The position numbers were made by a program, and so were the translations under genes. The notes below the pieces were generated by a model. The model saw nothing but the letters and a program-made list of their open reading frames with translations. It was not told where the DNA came from and ran no database searches. Positions 1 to 8,662 of a stretch of 64,000 nt of DNA are shown piece by piece. The stretch is from Prosthecodimorpha hirschii (GTDB lineage Bacteria; Pseudomonadota; Alphaproteobacteria; Rhizobiales; Ancalomicrobiaceae), in contig NZ_LJYW01000001.1 in the NCBI RefSeq assembly GCF_001305515.1, forward strand, positions 606,307 to 670,306, written 5' to 3'. Positions within the stretch are counted from its first letter, which is position 1. Each line of letters begins with the position of its first letter.

Positions 1-1762
1 CGCGCAGCGCGGCAGTGGCGGCGGTGTCGACGCTGCCGTCCGGGGCGATGACGGCCTTGTAGACATCCCGGGCGCGCTCGCGCGTGATCCACTTCTCCCG
101 CACGTCCTTGGCGATCCGCTCGGGGTCCCGCGTTGCCGGGTCGCCGTAGCCGCCACCGGCCGTCGAATAGGAGACGACCGTCTGGTCGCGGCGCACCAGC
201 ACCTGCTCGGACGTGCCGAGCGGCGTGATCGTGCCGTCGTCGGCGGCCAGCCACTGCCGCGCCGGCTGGGCGTCGAGACCGCCGCGCGTGCCCTTGGCGG
301 CGTTGACGGTGCCGTCCGAGCAGTAGCCGAGCTCGAAGTCGCAATCGACGGGACGGTATTCGGTCAGGATGCCGGGGGCGCCGCGATGCATGCCGGCGCC
401 CTCGCTATCGGCGACCAGCCGCCGCGTGCCGATCATCATCGGGTGCAGCATCTCGTCGACCTCGACGCTGTCGTAGAAGGGCATGCCGGCATTGCCCATC
501 GAAAACAGCGACAGCCAGCCGTCCTGGGTCGGGGTCCCGGCGCCGCCGGCCGCGGCCAGGATGACCTCGTTGACGAAGGCATGGCCGTTGCGCGGATCGA
601 CGCCCGAGATGACACCCGCCGCCGGCGGAATGGCGGCGCCGCCTTCCGCCATGCCGATGGTCGGATCGATGGCGGCGAGCGCGCATTGCACCGCATTGGT
701 CACCCGGTCACCCAGATTGGTGGTGGCGACCGAGGTCGAGGTCGGATGGCTCGGGATGCCGACGACGCAGCCTTCGCGCAGGTGCACGACGATGCGGCGC
801 AGGCTGCCGGCATTGGGCTGCATCGGCGTCGGCAGGCTGTTGAAGACGCCGACCAGCGCCGCCGTGCGCGCGCAGGCATGGGAGAGATTGACGCCCACCG
901 GCAGGCTGTCGATGTTGTCGGTCATGTCGACCGTGATCAGCGCCGCCTCGGGGTCGACGGTGACGTCCGCGGTCGCCGGGATGCCCTCGGGCGGGGTGCG
1001 CGGCAGCGGGTCGTGCATCGAGGTCGCCCGCGCCCGCCCGGCCTTGATGCCGCGGATGCACGCGATCATCTGCTGTTCGCACAGGTCGAACCAGTCCTGG
1101 GCATGCTGCGTCAGCGCGTCCCAGCCGAGTTCGCGCCCCATCCGGACGATCGCCTGCTCGCCGATCCGGGCCGCCCCGACGGTCGCCAGGTAGTCGCCGC
1201 GCCACTGGTTGGGCACGCGGATGCGCATCATGCAGATGTTGATGATGTCCTGGATGTCCTTGTAGCCGGTCTGCACCTTCACGGCCGGGAAGATCAGCGC
1301 GCCCTCCTCGTAGACGTCGCGCGCATTGCCCATGTAGGTGGTCGGCAGCGAGTTGCCGCAGTCGGCCTGATGCGCCTTGGCGAGAACCGTGAAGCGGTGG
1401 CGGCCGTCGTCGTCGAAGACGGGAACCAGGATGGTGTGGTCGGCCGCATGGCTGTTGCCGTGATAGGGCGAGTTGTGCAGGAACGCGTCGCCTGGCTTCG
1501 GGTCCGGGTGCATGTCGAGCATCGCCCGCGCCATCAGGTCGGCGCCGCCGATGACATGGATCGGGTAGCTGTCGGCGGCGGTCAGCAGTTCGCAATCGGC
1601 CGTGACCAGCGCGCAGGAGAAGTCGCGCGCGGTGTTGATGACCCCCGAACGCGCGGTGCGCAGCAGGGTGTTGGCCATCTTGCGGGTCACGCCCTCGAAG
1701 CGCTTCTGCGTGATGGCGAGGCGGACGCCGTCGGGCTTGGGGCGGGTCTCGGTGGCGGTCAT
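1..1762 (-). CDS. hyuB: Hydantoinase/oxoprolinase subunit B, pair 1 (3' end outside window)
   Basis: This is the B subunit of an ATP-dependent hydantoinase / 5-oxoprolinase / acetophenone-carboxylase type enzyme. It works in the cytoplasm with the HyuA-like ATPase encoded just upstream (65-base gap). The 587 visible codons start at an ATG at 1762 (MTATETRPKPDGVRLAI...) and show family blocks such as HNSPYHGN, KAHQADCGNS, NAGSLRR and TAGGGYGDP. The stop codon lies left of base 1; only a short C-terminus should be missing, judging from the 596-residue paralogue at 22347-24137. It is close to that paralogue and more distant from the one at 33054-34943. The family is certain; whether the substrate is a hydantoin, an oxoproline or a ketone is unknown. 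Confidence 0.9.
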   Translation of the reverse strand, partial: MTATETRPKPDGVRLAITQKRFEGVTRKMANTLLRTARSGVINTARDFSCALVTADCELLTAADSYPIHVIGGADLMARAMLDMHPDPKPGDAFLHNSPYHGNSHAADHTILVPVFDDDGRHRFTVLAKAHQADCGNSLPTTYMGNARDVYEEGALIFPAVKVQTGYKDIQDIINICMMRIRVPNQWRGDYLATVGAARIGEQAIVRMGRELGWDALTQHAQDWFDLCEQQMIACIRGIKAGRARATSMHDPLPRTPPEGIPATADVTVDPEAALITVDMTDNIDSLPVGVNLSHACARTAALVGVFNSLPTPMQPNAGSLRRIVVHLREGCVVGIPSHPTSTSVATTNLGDRVTNAVQCALAAIDPTIGMAEGGAAIPPAAGVISGVDPRNGHAFVNEVILAAAGGAGTPTQDGWLSLFSMGNAGMPFYDSVEVDEMLHPMMIGTRRLVADSEGAGMHRGAPGILTEYRPVDCDFELGYCSDGTVNAAKGTRGGLDAQPARQWLAADDGTITPLGTSEQVLVRRDQTVVSYSTAGGGYGDPATRDPERIAKDVREKWITRERARDVYKAVIAPDGSVDTAATAALR

Positions 1763-1826
1763 GCGGCAATCTCCTCGGCGTCTCGTGCAGCAGGATGGGG
1801 CCGGGCGTCCCGGACCGTTCGGGCGC

Positions 1827-3884
1827 TCACAGGGTGATGATCAGATGGCCGGCCGGCCGCTTGACCGCCGTCGCGCCCGGATCGACCACGACGGTCGTGA
1901 AGCTCGACTCGATCACGGCCGGCCCTTCGACCGGCATGTCCGGCGCCAGATCGTCCCAGCGCCATGCCGGCGCCTCGACCGATCCGGTCCGGCGGAACGT
2001 CATGGTCCGGTGCTCGACCCCGGGGCCGTGCCCGGCGCGAGGCGCAAGATGCGCCCGGCTCTCCTCGGCCACCCGGCAGCGGGCGACGGCACGCCAGTTC
2101 ATGATCTCGACGTCGTCGCCGTCGTCACGGAAGCTGAACAGGTCCTGGTGGCGGGCATGGAAGGCCGCGACCAGCCTCGCGACCGCGTCGGGCGCGGCCA
2201 TGTCGGCCGCCGTGACCGGGACCTCGATCTCCCAGACCTGGCTCGGATAGCGGCCCTCGATGGCGAGTTCGATCCGCTTGGCGAAGGCGTCCGGCCCTGC
2301 CGCGGCGAAGAAGGTCTCGGCCTGCGCCGTCAGGTCGGCCAGGATCGCCGCCGCGCGGTCCGCGTCGAAGCGCCGGGTCGGCATGAAGGCGGTGATCGAG
2401 AAGTCGCGGGTCAGTTCCGACATCATCGCGCCGGCGGCGCTCAGCGCGGCGGAAACATCCGGGACGATCACGGTATCGCAGCGCAGCCGGCGGGCGATCA
2501 GCACGGCGTTGATGCCCGCCGCACCGCCGCCGGCGATGATGACGGCACCGGTCGGATCGATGCCCTGCTTGACGGTGATGTCCTCGATCGCATTGACCAT
2601 CTGCTCGGTGGCGAGATCGATGACGGCGAGCGCTGCGTCCTCCAGGCCGAGGCCGAGCGGATCGGCCACGTCGCGCTTCAGTGCCGCCCGCGCCGCGTCG
2701 AGGGCGAGGCCCATGCGTCCGCCGAGGAAGAAGGACGGGTCGATATAGCCGAGCACGACCGCCGCATCGGTCACGGTCGGCTTGGTGCCGCCGCGCCCGT
2801 AGCAGACCGGCCCGGGTGTCGAGCCGGCGCTTTCCGGCCCGACATGGAGCAGACCGGCGGCATCGACCCGCGCGATCGAGCCGCCGCCGGCACCGATGCT
2901 CTTCACGTCGACCGACGGAAAACCGGTCAGGTGGCCGCGGTAGATCGGGCCGAGCCAGGTGTCGCGGGTCCAGGGAATGATGCCGTCCTTGACCAGACTG
3001 ACATCGTAGGTGGTGCCGCCCGCATCCGTGACGATGGCCGCGGTCCAGCCCTCCTCGGCGGCGAAGTAGCGGCCGGCGACCGGGGCCATCGACGGCCCGG
3101 AGTTGAGCGCCAGGATCGGGCGTTCGGCGAGGTCGTCAACGTCGACCAGACCGCCCTGCGAGGTCACGGCGAAGATCCGGCCCTTGAGCCCGGCCGCGGT
3201 CAGCCGCGTCTTCAGGGCGTGCATGTAGCCCTGCATGATCGGCTTCAGCGAGGCGTCGATCGCGGTCGCGGAGGTGCGGCGGTATTCGCGCACCGTCGGG
3301 TTCAGCTGATGCGCCAGCGTGTAGGGCACGCCCGGCATATGCGCATCGAGCAGGGCCGCGACCGCCAGTTCATGGGCCGGATTGACGATCGACCAGATCA
3401 GCGACACGGCGACGGCTTCGATGCCGGCCGCCTTCATGTCTTCGATCGCGGCGACCACCTTGGCCTCGTCGAAGGGGACCAGTTCGCGCCCGTCGGCCCA
3501 GATGCGGCCGGGCACCTCGAAGGTGCGCGAGCGCGGGATATAGGGGTCGGGATAGGGGACCTGATAGTTGAACGGGTCGGTGCGGCCGCCCTCGCGGATG
3601 ACCAGGATGTCGGGATGGCCTTCCGAGACCATGAGCGCCGTGGCGGCGGTCCGCCCGGTCACGACCGCATTGATGGCCCGCGTGGTCGAGTGGAACAGGA
3701 GGTCGGTCTCGGACAGGATCGCGGCGACGCTGGTCCCCATCTGCTCGGCCGCGACCGCGACGGCATCGAGGATGCCGTCGACCGGGTCCGGATAGGTCGT
3801 CGAGGCTTTGTGCAGGGACAGCACGCCGTTGCGGTCCACGACCAAGTCCGTGAAGGTTCCGCCCACGTCGATCGAAAGCCGCAT
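1827..3884 (-). CDS. hyuA: Hydantoinase/oxoprolinase subunit A, pair 1
   Basis: ATP-binding subunit (685 aa, full family length) of a hydantoinase/oxoprolinase-type enzyme that phosphorylates an amide or enol oxygen and so activates the substrate for its HyuB partner. The N-terminal phosphate-binding loop DVGGTFTD is at residues 6-13 (ASKHA/actin-like fold). The central domain has ALNSGPSMAPVAGR and a second nucleotide loop DAGGTTYDVSLV, then GAGGGSIARVD. It aligns almost without gaps to HyuA2 (24134-26221), so the two are close relatives, while HyuA3 belongs to another branch. The ATG at 3884 gives the phosphate loop its usual N-terminal position. The 25-bp shared motif sits 50 bases upstream. 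Confidence 0.92.
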   Translation of the reverse strand: MRLSIDVGGTFTDLVVDRNGVLSLHKASTTYPDPVDGILDAVAVAAEQMGTSVAAILSETDLLFHSTTRAINAVVTGRTAATALMVSEGHPDILVIREGGRTDPFNYQVPYPDPYIPRSRTFEVPGRIWADGRELVPFDEAKVVAAIEDMKAAGIEAVAVSLIWSIVNPAHELAVAALLDAHMPGVPYTLAHQLNPTVREYRRTSATAIDASLKPIMQGYMHALKTRLTAAGLKGRIFAVTSQGGLVDVDDLAERPILALNSGPSMAPVAGRYFAAEEGWTAAIVTDAGGTTYDVSLVKDGIIPWTRDTWLGPIYRGHLTGFPSVDVKSIGAGGGSIARVDAAGLLHVGPESAGSTPGPVCYGRGGTKPTVTDAAVVLGYIDPSFFLGGRMGLALDAARAALKRDVADPLGLGLEDAALAVIDLATEQMVNAIEDITVKQGIDPTGAVIIAGGGAAGINAVLIARRLRCDTVIVPDVSAALSAAGAMMSELTRDFSITAFMPTRRFDADRAAAILADLTAQAETFFAAAGPDAFAKRIELAIEGRYPSQVWEIEVPVTAADMAAPDAVARLVAAFHARHQDLFSFRDDGDDVEIMNWRAVARCRVAEESRAHLAPRAGHGPGVEHRTMTFRRTGSVEAPAWRWDDLAPDMPVEGPAVIESSFTTVVVDPGATAVKRPAGHLIITL

Positions 3885-4208
3885 CCGTGTTCCCCTTGCG
3901 TGACCGGCATTGCGCCGATGGCCTCATCATGCACTTGCGGCTCATGCAAGCAAGTTGCAGGCCAGCATTCGATGCCGGGAGGCCGCCACCGAACCGCGGG
4001 GACGACGCCACCTCTCAATTTTTTCATGCCTCTTTGGGAGTCTTATGCCCGCTTGTTGGGCATTCGGATCGAGGCATCCGCACCGGTGGCCGGCATCCGA
4101 GCCCGCAGCGCCCTGGCATCGCATGCGTGGCCTGCAAGTCCGTTTCATGAACTCGGGACGGCACGCCCGTTGCACCGGGCGGGGGCCATCACCCTGGAGG
4201 CCCAATCC
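3885..4208. other. Divergent intergenic region hyuA1 // ridA
   Basis: 324 bases between divergent genes. Apart from the operator at 3935-3959 there is an AT-richer patch around 4016-4050 that could hold the ridA promoter, and a Shine-Dalgarno GGAGG at 4196-4200. No supported small gene was found. Confidence 0.5.
3935..3959 (-). promoter_or_regulatory. Shared three-half-site operator, site 1 (hyuA1 promoter)
   Basis: Half-sites TTGCG, TGCAA and TTGCA, each separated by exactly 5 bases on the + strand. Read towards hyuA1 this is TGCAA-N5-TTGCA-N5-CGCAA. It ends 50 bases before the hyuA1 start codon. The same arrangement occurs at five other promoters in the window. The regulator is inferred, not shown. 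Confidence 0.6.
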
Positions 4209-4604
4209 ATGCCGAAGACCACTCTCGTTCCCGCCAGCCTCTCCTTCCAGCCGCGCCCGTCCTATCCCTATTCGCCCGGAACGGCGGCGGCCGGCTTCGT
4301 CTTCACGGCCGGACAGGTCGCCTGGACGTCGACGGGCGAACTCGTCGGCATCGGCGACGTATCGGCGCAGACCCACCAGGTGCTCACCAACATCCGCGCG
4401 ATCCTGGCCGAGGCCGGGGCGACCATGGACGACGTGCTGAAATGCAACGTCTACCTCGCCGACATCCGCACTTTCGCGGCCATGAACGCCGTCTTCGCGG
4501 AGTTCTTTCCCAAGGATCCGCCGGCGCGCACCACCGTCCAGGCCGCGCTGGCCGAGCCCGAAATGCTGGTCGAGATCGAAGCCATCGCCTATGTGCGACC
4601 ATGA
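4209..4604 (+). CDS. RidA/YjgF/RutC-family deaminase
   Basis: 131-aa member of the RidA (YjgF/YER057c/UK114) family. Members hydrolyse reactive enamine/imine intermediates or related aminoacrylates; RutC of uracil catabolism belongs here. Family blocks are AGFVFTAGQVAW near residue 30, the central helix with TNIRAILAEAGATMDDVLKCNVYLADI, and the C-terminal PARTTVQ...LVEIEAIAY, whose Arg and Glu are the usual substrate-binding residues. The ATG at 4209 has GGAGG eight bases upstream and gives the normal family length. Its place beside hyuAB and an XRE-cupin regulator fits clean-up of an imine made during amine or amide breakdown; that role is inference. Confidence 0.9.
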   Translation: MPKTTLVPASLSFQPRPSYPYSPGTAAAGFVFTAGQVAWTSTGELVGIGDVSAQTHQVLTNIRAILAEAGATMDDVLKCNVYLADIRTFAAMNAVFAEFFPKDPPARTTVQAALAEPEMLVEIEAIAYVRP

Positions 4605-4699
4605 GCGGCGGAGCCTCGCTGGCGCGGCGGCGCATTCGACGGCAGACTGCTTGTTCCACGGACTTGACGATCGAGCCCGAACGGTATCGTTAGGCCGCC

Positions 4700-5338
4700 A
4701 TGACCGACGAAGCCTCCCCCGCCACCGTACAGCCCGCAGCCACCGAAACCGCCGCGGCCCCGGCCAAAGCCGGCGCCGCGCTGCCGGCCGTCGGACCGCG
4801 GCTGCGTCTGCAGCGCCGGATCAGGCGGCTGCGGCTGAAGGACCTCGCCGTCAAGGCCGGCTGCTCGGAAAGCCTGTTGTCGCGCATCGAGAACGGCCTC
4901 GTGACGCCGTCGCTGACCACCTTGCACCGGTTGAGCCAGGCGCTCGGCATCAACGTTTCGACCTTGCTGGAGCCGGTCGAGGAGAAGATCTGCACGGTCT
5001 ACGGCCCGAACGACCGGCCGCGCCTGTTGCGCGGCGACGAGGCCGAGGGGGACGGCTCGACCGCAGACAGCATCATTCCGGTCGACGAGAAGCGCCGCCT
5101 CGAAGGGCTGATGATCACCCTTCCGGCGGGCGGGCCGCTTTGCGGACCGTTCCGCCATGCCGGCGAGGAGGTCGGTTATGTCGTGGAGGGCGCGGTCGAG
5201 CTGACCGTCGAGGGCGAGATCTTCATCGTCCCGGCCGGGTCGACCTTCTTCTTCGAATCCGACCGCCCGCACAGCTACCGGGCGTCCGGTCCGTCCAGCG
5301 CCCTGGTGGTCTGGATCAACACGCCGCCGACCTTCTGA
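4700..5338 (+). CDS. XRE-family regulator with C-terminal cupin
   Basis: 212-aa transcription factor with an N-terminal helix-turn-helix of the XRE/Cro type (about residues 33-88: RRIRRLRLKDLAVKAG.. then SESLLSRIENG) and a C-terminal cupin sensor (about 130-210: PFRHAGEEVGYVVEG ... FFFESDRPHSYRA). The first 30 residues are Ala/Pro-rich and probably disordered. Regulators of this architecture usually control nearby catabolic or amine-utilisation operons. It lies 95 bases after ridA and converges on the amino-acid ABC gene. It is the most central candidate for the 25-bp motif found at six promoters, but no copy of that motif was seen in front of this gene itself. Confidence 0.9.
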   Translation: MTDEASPATVQPAATETAAAPAKAGAALPAVGPRLRLQRRIRRLRLKDLAVKAGCSESLLSRIENGLVTPSLTTLHRLSQALGINVSTLLEPVEEKICTVYGPNDRPRLLRGDEAEGDGSTADSIIPVDEKRRLEGLMITLPAGGPLCGPFRHAGEEVGYVVEGAVELTVEGEIFIVPAGSTFFFESDRPHSYRASGPSSALVVWINTPPTF

Positions 5339-5364
5339 GCGGTCGAGACCCGTCGCCCCGCTCA
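5336..5364. terminator. Possible bidirectional terminator between convergent genes
   Basis: A perfect 7-bp stem (TGAGCGG / CCGCTCA) around a 15-base loop. It contains the stop codons of both the XRE gene and the convergent ABC gene. There is no T-tract, so the function is tentative. Confidence 0.3.
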
Positions 5365-7185
5365 CGCCGGCATCGCTTCGTCGTCGGTTCCGGCCTGTTC
5401 GACCATGCGCAGGAAGCGACGGGTGCGTTCGTGCACCGGAGCGTCGATGACCTGTTCGGGCGGCCCCTGCTCGATGATCCGGCCTTCGTCCATGAAGATC
5501 ACCCGATCGGCCACGTCGCGGGCGAAACGGATCTCGTGGGTGACCACGATCATGGTCATGCCGGCAGCCGCAAGCCGGCGCATCACATTCAGGACCTCGC
5601 CGACCAGTTCGGGGTCGAGCGCCGACGTCGGCTCGTCGAAGAGCATCAGCCGCGGCTTGATGGCGAGCGCACGGGCGATCGCGACCCGCTGCTGCTGACC
5701 GCCCGAGAGCCGGTGCGGAAGATGCTCCGTATGTGCGTCCAGGCCGACGCTGGATAGAAGTTCCCGCGCGAGCGACTCCGCCTCCGCGGGCGCAATGCCG
5801 TGCACCCGGACGGGGGCCTCGACGACATTCTCAAGCGCCGTCAGGTGACCGAAGAGGTTGAACGACTGGAACACCATGCCGATCCGGGCCGCGGCCTTCG
5901 CGGCGGCCAGGTTGCGGACGGCACGGGGACGGCCGGCCGCGTAGTCGTAGCCGACGGTGTGGCCGTCGACCCTGATCTCGCCCCAGTCCAGGCCTTCGAG
6001 ATGGTTGATCATCCGCAGGAAGGTGCTCTTGCCGGAGCCCGAGGGTCCGAGAATGACGACGCATTCGCCGCGGTTGACGGTCAGGTCGATACCGGCCAGC
6101 ACCTCGCGTCCGCCATAGGCCTTCTGCACGTTCCTGGCGACCACGAAGGGCTCGCCTATCGGCGCCTCGACATCGGCCGCCGCAGCGATGCGGGCGAGCC
6201 AGGCTTCGTCGAGCTGCCGGCGGGGAACCGGCATCGGCCGGGCCGGCGCATCGTCCTCGCCGGCGCGCGGCGGGGCGGGTTCGGCCGGAGGAGCCGGGTC
6301 CCAGCCGCCGATCAGGCCACCGGTCAATCGGGCCATCAGGTTGGCGCCCTTGCGCTGCGTCCGGTCCGTCTCGAGGTCGTAACGGGCTTCCAGCCAGGCC
6401 TGGAACAGCGAGATGGCGCTCGTCATCACCAGATAGATCGCCCCGGCGGCGATGAAGACGGGAAAGAACCGGAAGTTCTGACCGACGATCTGCTGGGCCC
6501 GGAAGGTCAGTTCGTTGACGAAGACGATCGAGGCGATCGAGGTCAGCTTGAGCATGCCGATCGTGTCGTTGGACACGCCGGGCAGGATGGCCCGCATCGC
6601 CTGCGGCAGGATGATCCGCCGCAGCGTCAGAAACTTGCCCATGCCCAGGCTGTCGGCCGCGATCGACTGGTTGCGGTTGACCGACAGGATGCCGCCGCGA
6701 ATGATCTCGGCGCTGAAGGCCGCCTCGTTCAGAGCGAAGCCGATGATCGCCGTGGTGATCGGATCGAGCTTGATGCCCAGTTCCGGCAGCGCGTCGAACA
6801 GGAAGACGAGCTGCAGGAGCTGCGGCGTGCCGCGCACCACCCAGATGTAGAACCACGCCGTCGCACGCACGGCCGCCAGGCCCGACAGCCGCATCAGCGC
6901 GAGCCCGAGCCCGAGCAGAAGGCCGGCCGACATCGCGCAGACCGTGATCTTGACCGCGATCCAGGCCCCTTCCCACAGGAAGCCGGAGACGAAATAGCCC
7001 CAGACCTCGAGCAGGAACGGCGGCGGCCCGCTCTTGGTGATGCTCCCGCCGCCCGCGAGATTGTCGAGCGTGGAGGTATTCTGCGTGCCGGCGTCCGGGC
7101 CGCAGGCGGACAGCATGAGCGTGAGGATCAATGCCAGGGAAAACAGGCCGGTGAACCGTCGGAGCCAGATCTGCATTCGCCACAC
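5362..7185 (-). CDS. Amino-acid ABC transporter: permease and ATPase fused in one protein
   Basis: 607-aa fusion of a polar-amino-acid permease (HisM/GlnP type) and its ATPase (GlnQ/HisP type). Residues 1-29 are hydrophobic and end in a lipobox-like LSAC (Cys28). Membrane helices run from about 60 to 265, with the EAA coupling loop near residues 154-184. A Pro/Ala-rich linker spans about 290-340. The ATPase follows: Walker [10 protein letters not shown] at 380-388, signature LSGGQQQR at 493-500 and Walker B LMLFDEP at 513-519. The partner binding protein is encoded upstream on the same strand. Permease and ATPase are normally separate polypeptides in this family. The lipobox is unusual for a permease and may simply be an uncleaved first helix. 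Confidence 0.88.
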   Translation of the reverse strand: MWRMQIWLRRFTGLFSLALILTLMLSACGPDAGTQNTSTLDNLAGGGSITKSGPPPFLLEVWGYFVSGFLWEGAWIAVKITVCAMSAGLLLGLGLALMRLSGLAAVRATAWFYIWVVRGTPQLLQLVFLFDALPELGIKLDPITTAIIGFALNEAAFSAEIIRGGILSVNRNQSIAADSLGMGKFLTLRRIILPQAMRAILPGVSNDTIGMLKLTSIASIVFVNELTFRAQQIVGQNFRFFPVFIAAGAIYLVMTSAISLFQAWLEARYDLETDRTQRKGANLMARLTGGLIGGWDPAPPAEPAPPRAGEDDAPARPMPVPRRQLDEAWLARIAAAADVEAPIGEPFVVARNVQKAYGGREVLAGIDLTVNRGECVVILGPSGSGKSTFLRMINHLEGLDWGEIRVDGHTVGYDYAAGRPRAVRNLAAAKAAARIGMVFQSFNLFGHLTALENVVEAPVRVHGIAPAEAESLARELLSSVGLDAHTEHLPHRLSGGQQQRVAIARALAIKPRLMLFDEPTSALDPELVGEVLNVMRRLAAAGMTMIVVTHEIRFARDVADRVIFMDEGRIIEQGPPEQVIDAPVHERTRRFLRMVEQAGTDDEAMPA

Positions 7186-7344
7186 CCGGCCGCAGCGGCC
7201 GCCATCTGTTTCACCCGGGGAGCGCGGGGAGCCTCAGTCGGCTCCGCATCCGCGCATGTCTCATCGGAGTGCGGCGGGCGAGGCTGCAAGCCCCGCCCGT
7301 CCGCGACGGCACCGGACAGGTGCCCTTCTCGGCGAGCGCCGGCG

Positions 7345-8205
7345 TCAGTCCTTCTTGATTTCGGCTGCGACCTGCAGATCCGGATCGATCTTGTATTTCT
7401 GGAAGATCGCCTTCTGGCCGCCGCTCGCCTGCACGGCGACGAGGCCCTCGTAGATGGCCTTGAGCAGTTCGTCGTTGCCGTTCTTGACCGCCGCCCCGAT
7501 GGTGAAGCCGGTCAGGATCTTGAAGGCGCGCGCATAGGTCTGCGGGTTGTCGATCGCGAGCGATTCCACGATCGCGAGGTCCGTCATCATGATGTCGGCG
7601 CGTCCGGTCTGGACGAGACGGATGCCGGCGGCGAGATCCGGATAGGTCATCACGGTGACGCCGGGCTTGCCGGCCGCCTTGCACTTCTCGTCTTCCTTCT
7701 TGAGCGCGGCATCCTCGACCGTGCCGAGGCCGGCCGCCGCGGTCGTGCCGCAGGTCTGATCGAGCCCGCCGATCTTCTTGGGATTGCCCGCCTGGGTCAG
7801 CGCGCCGGTCCCGGCCTGCATGTAGAGCACGTAGTCGACCTGCTTGGCGCGCTCGGCGGTATAGTAGAGATTGTTCCAGAACACGTCGATCTGGCCGGAT
7901 ATGGTCGCCGGCAGCAGGCCGGACCAGCCGCCGAGGAAAATCTCGTACTTGATGCCCTGGCAATCGAACACTGCCCGGGCCAGATCGGTATCGGCGCCGA
8001 TGATCTTATTGAAGTCCGCGCCATCACGCATCGTGTAGGGCGGGGTCTGCGGATCGGCGCCGAACTTGATCGTCTTTCCGGCAAGGCTCGGATACTTGGT
8101 GGCCAACTTCGCCGGCTCGCAGGCCGGGGCTTGGGCCAGCGCCTCGCCGGCCACGCCGAGCGCGAGAGCGAATGCGACTGCGGAAGTCCATCCTTTGGCC
8201 GTCAT
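7345..8205 (-). CDS. Amino-acid ABC transporter substrate-binding protein
   Basis: 286-aa periplasmic binding protein of the type-3 (polar amino acid) family. A signal peptide ends near ALAQA (about residue 24). The mature part has TIKFGADPQTPPYTMRDG and later TYPDLAAGIRLVQTGRADIMMTDLAIVES, which are typical lobe sequences. It feeds the fused permease-ATPase at 5362-7185, 159 bases downstream. The frame is open upstream to 8577, but the ATG at 8205 is chosen because it puts the signal peptide at the N-terminus. The ligand is not predictable; an amino acid, opine or related small molecule is likely. Confidence 0.9.
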   Translation of the reverse strand: MTAKGWTSAVAFALALGVAGEALAQAPACEPAKLATKYPSLAGKTIKFGADPQTPPYTMRDGADFNKIIGADTDLARAVFDCQGIKYEIFLGGWSGLLPATISGQIDVFWNNLYYTAERAKQVDYVLYMQAGTGALTQAGNPKKIGGLDQTCGTTAAAGLGTVEDAALKKEDEKCKAAGKPGVTVMTYPDLAAGIRLVQTGRADIMMTDLAIVESLAIDNPQTYARAFKILTGFTIGAAVKNGNDELLKAIYEGLVAVQASGGQKAIFQKYKIDPDLQVAAEIKKD

Positions 8206-8577
8206 GTCGGTATCCTTCGAGTTCGCTGACGAAGAGGTGCCGCCCGAAGACTGCGGTCCGGGACACATCCCGCTTGCGGGTCGCACCAGGCAGGAGCCGG
8301 GATCCGTTCGCACAACCAAGTGCGCACCGATCAAGTCTCTTGCGCCGAGGTAAATTAGCAAGCCGCGTGCCAAGGCCGCCGCGCCGGAACTCCTGCGCAT
8401 CCGGGGACTCGATGCGACCTTCGCGGCAAAGAGCCGCTGGTTTCTGCGGCACATGCCCGAAACTTGCTCAATCCCGTCTCTTCCATGGCGTGACGCGGGC
8501 ATTTGCCGGCCCGCAGCGGGATGCGGCAGCCACCCGGCGGGCTGCCGAAAATCAGACCGCCCTGTGCCCGAATTCAA
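8206..8577. other. Intergenic region upstream of the binding protein
   Basis: About 370 bases left of the operator at 8578-8602, between divergent transcription units. It should contain the promoter of the amino-acid ABC operon. No supported gene or RNA was recognised. Short open frames here have neither ribosome-binding sites nor recognisable protein content. Confidence 0.4.
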
Positions 8578-8602
8578 TGCAAGTCACTTCTTTACCACGC
8601 AA
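8578..8602 (+). promoter_or_regulatory. Shared three-half-site operator, site 2 (dehydrogenase operon)
   Basis: TGCAA-N5-TTCTT-N5-CGCAA, with a degenerate middle half-site and well-kept outer ones. It ends 60 bases before the E1-alpha start. Same orientation relative to the gene as the other copies. Confidence 0.5.
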
Positions 8603-8662
8603 TTGACGTTCACTAGATTTGGTTTCGCGACGCCTTTGCGTCCCTAGACGGCGGGGAGACCC

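Noticed and set aside
1602-4604. A 1000-codon open frame on the + strand across hyuA1 and ridA
   Set aside because: It is the antisense of hyuB1 and hyuA1 (His/Arg/Gly/Asp-rich, no family signal). Only its last 131 codons, from the ATG at 4209, are a real gene (RidA).
5800-8229. An 809-codon + strand frame opposite the amino-acid ABC genes
   Set aside because: Antisense composition caused by high third-position GC; the opposite strand encodes clear ABC transporter proteins.
8331-8365. TTGC...GCAA pair upstream of the binding-protein gene as a seventh operator copy
   Set aside because: The arms are 14 bases apart and the middle half-site is missing, so it does not match the 25-bp pattern.
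7345-8577. Longer version of the amino-acid binding protein (start at 8577)
   Set aside because: The extra 124 residues precede a perfect signal peptide and overlap operator site 2; the ATG at 8205 is the better start.
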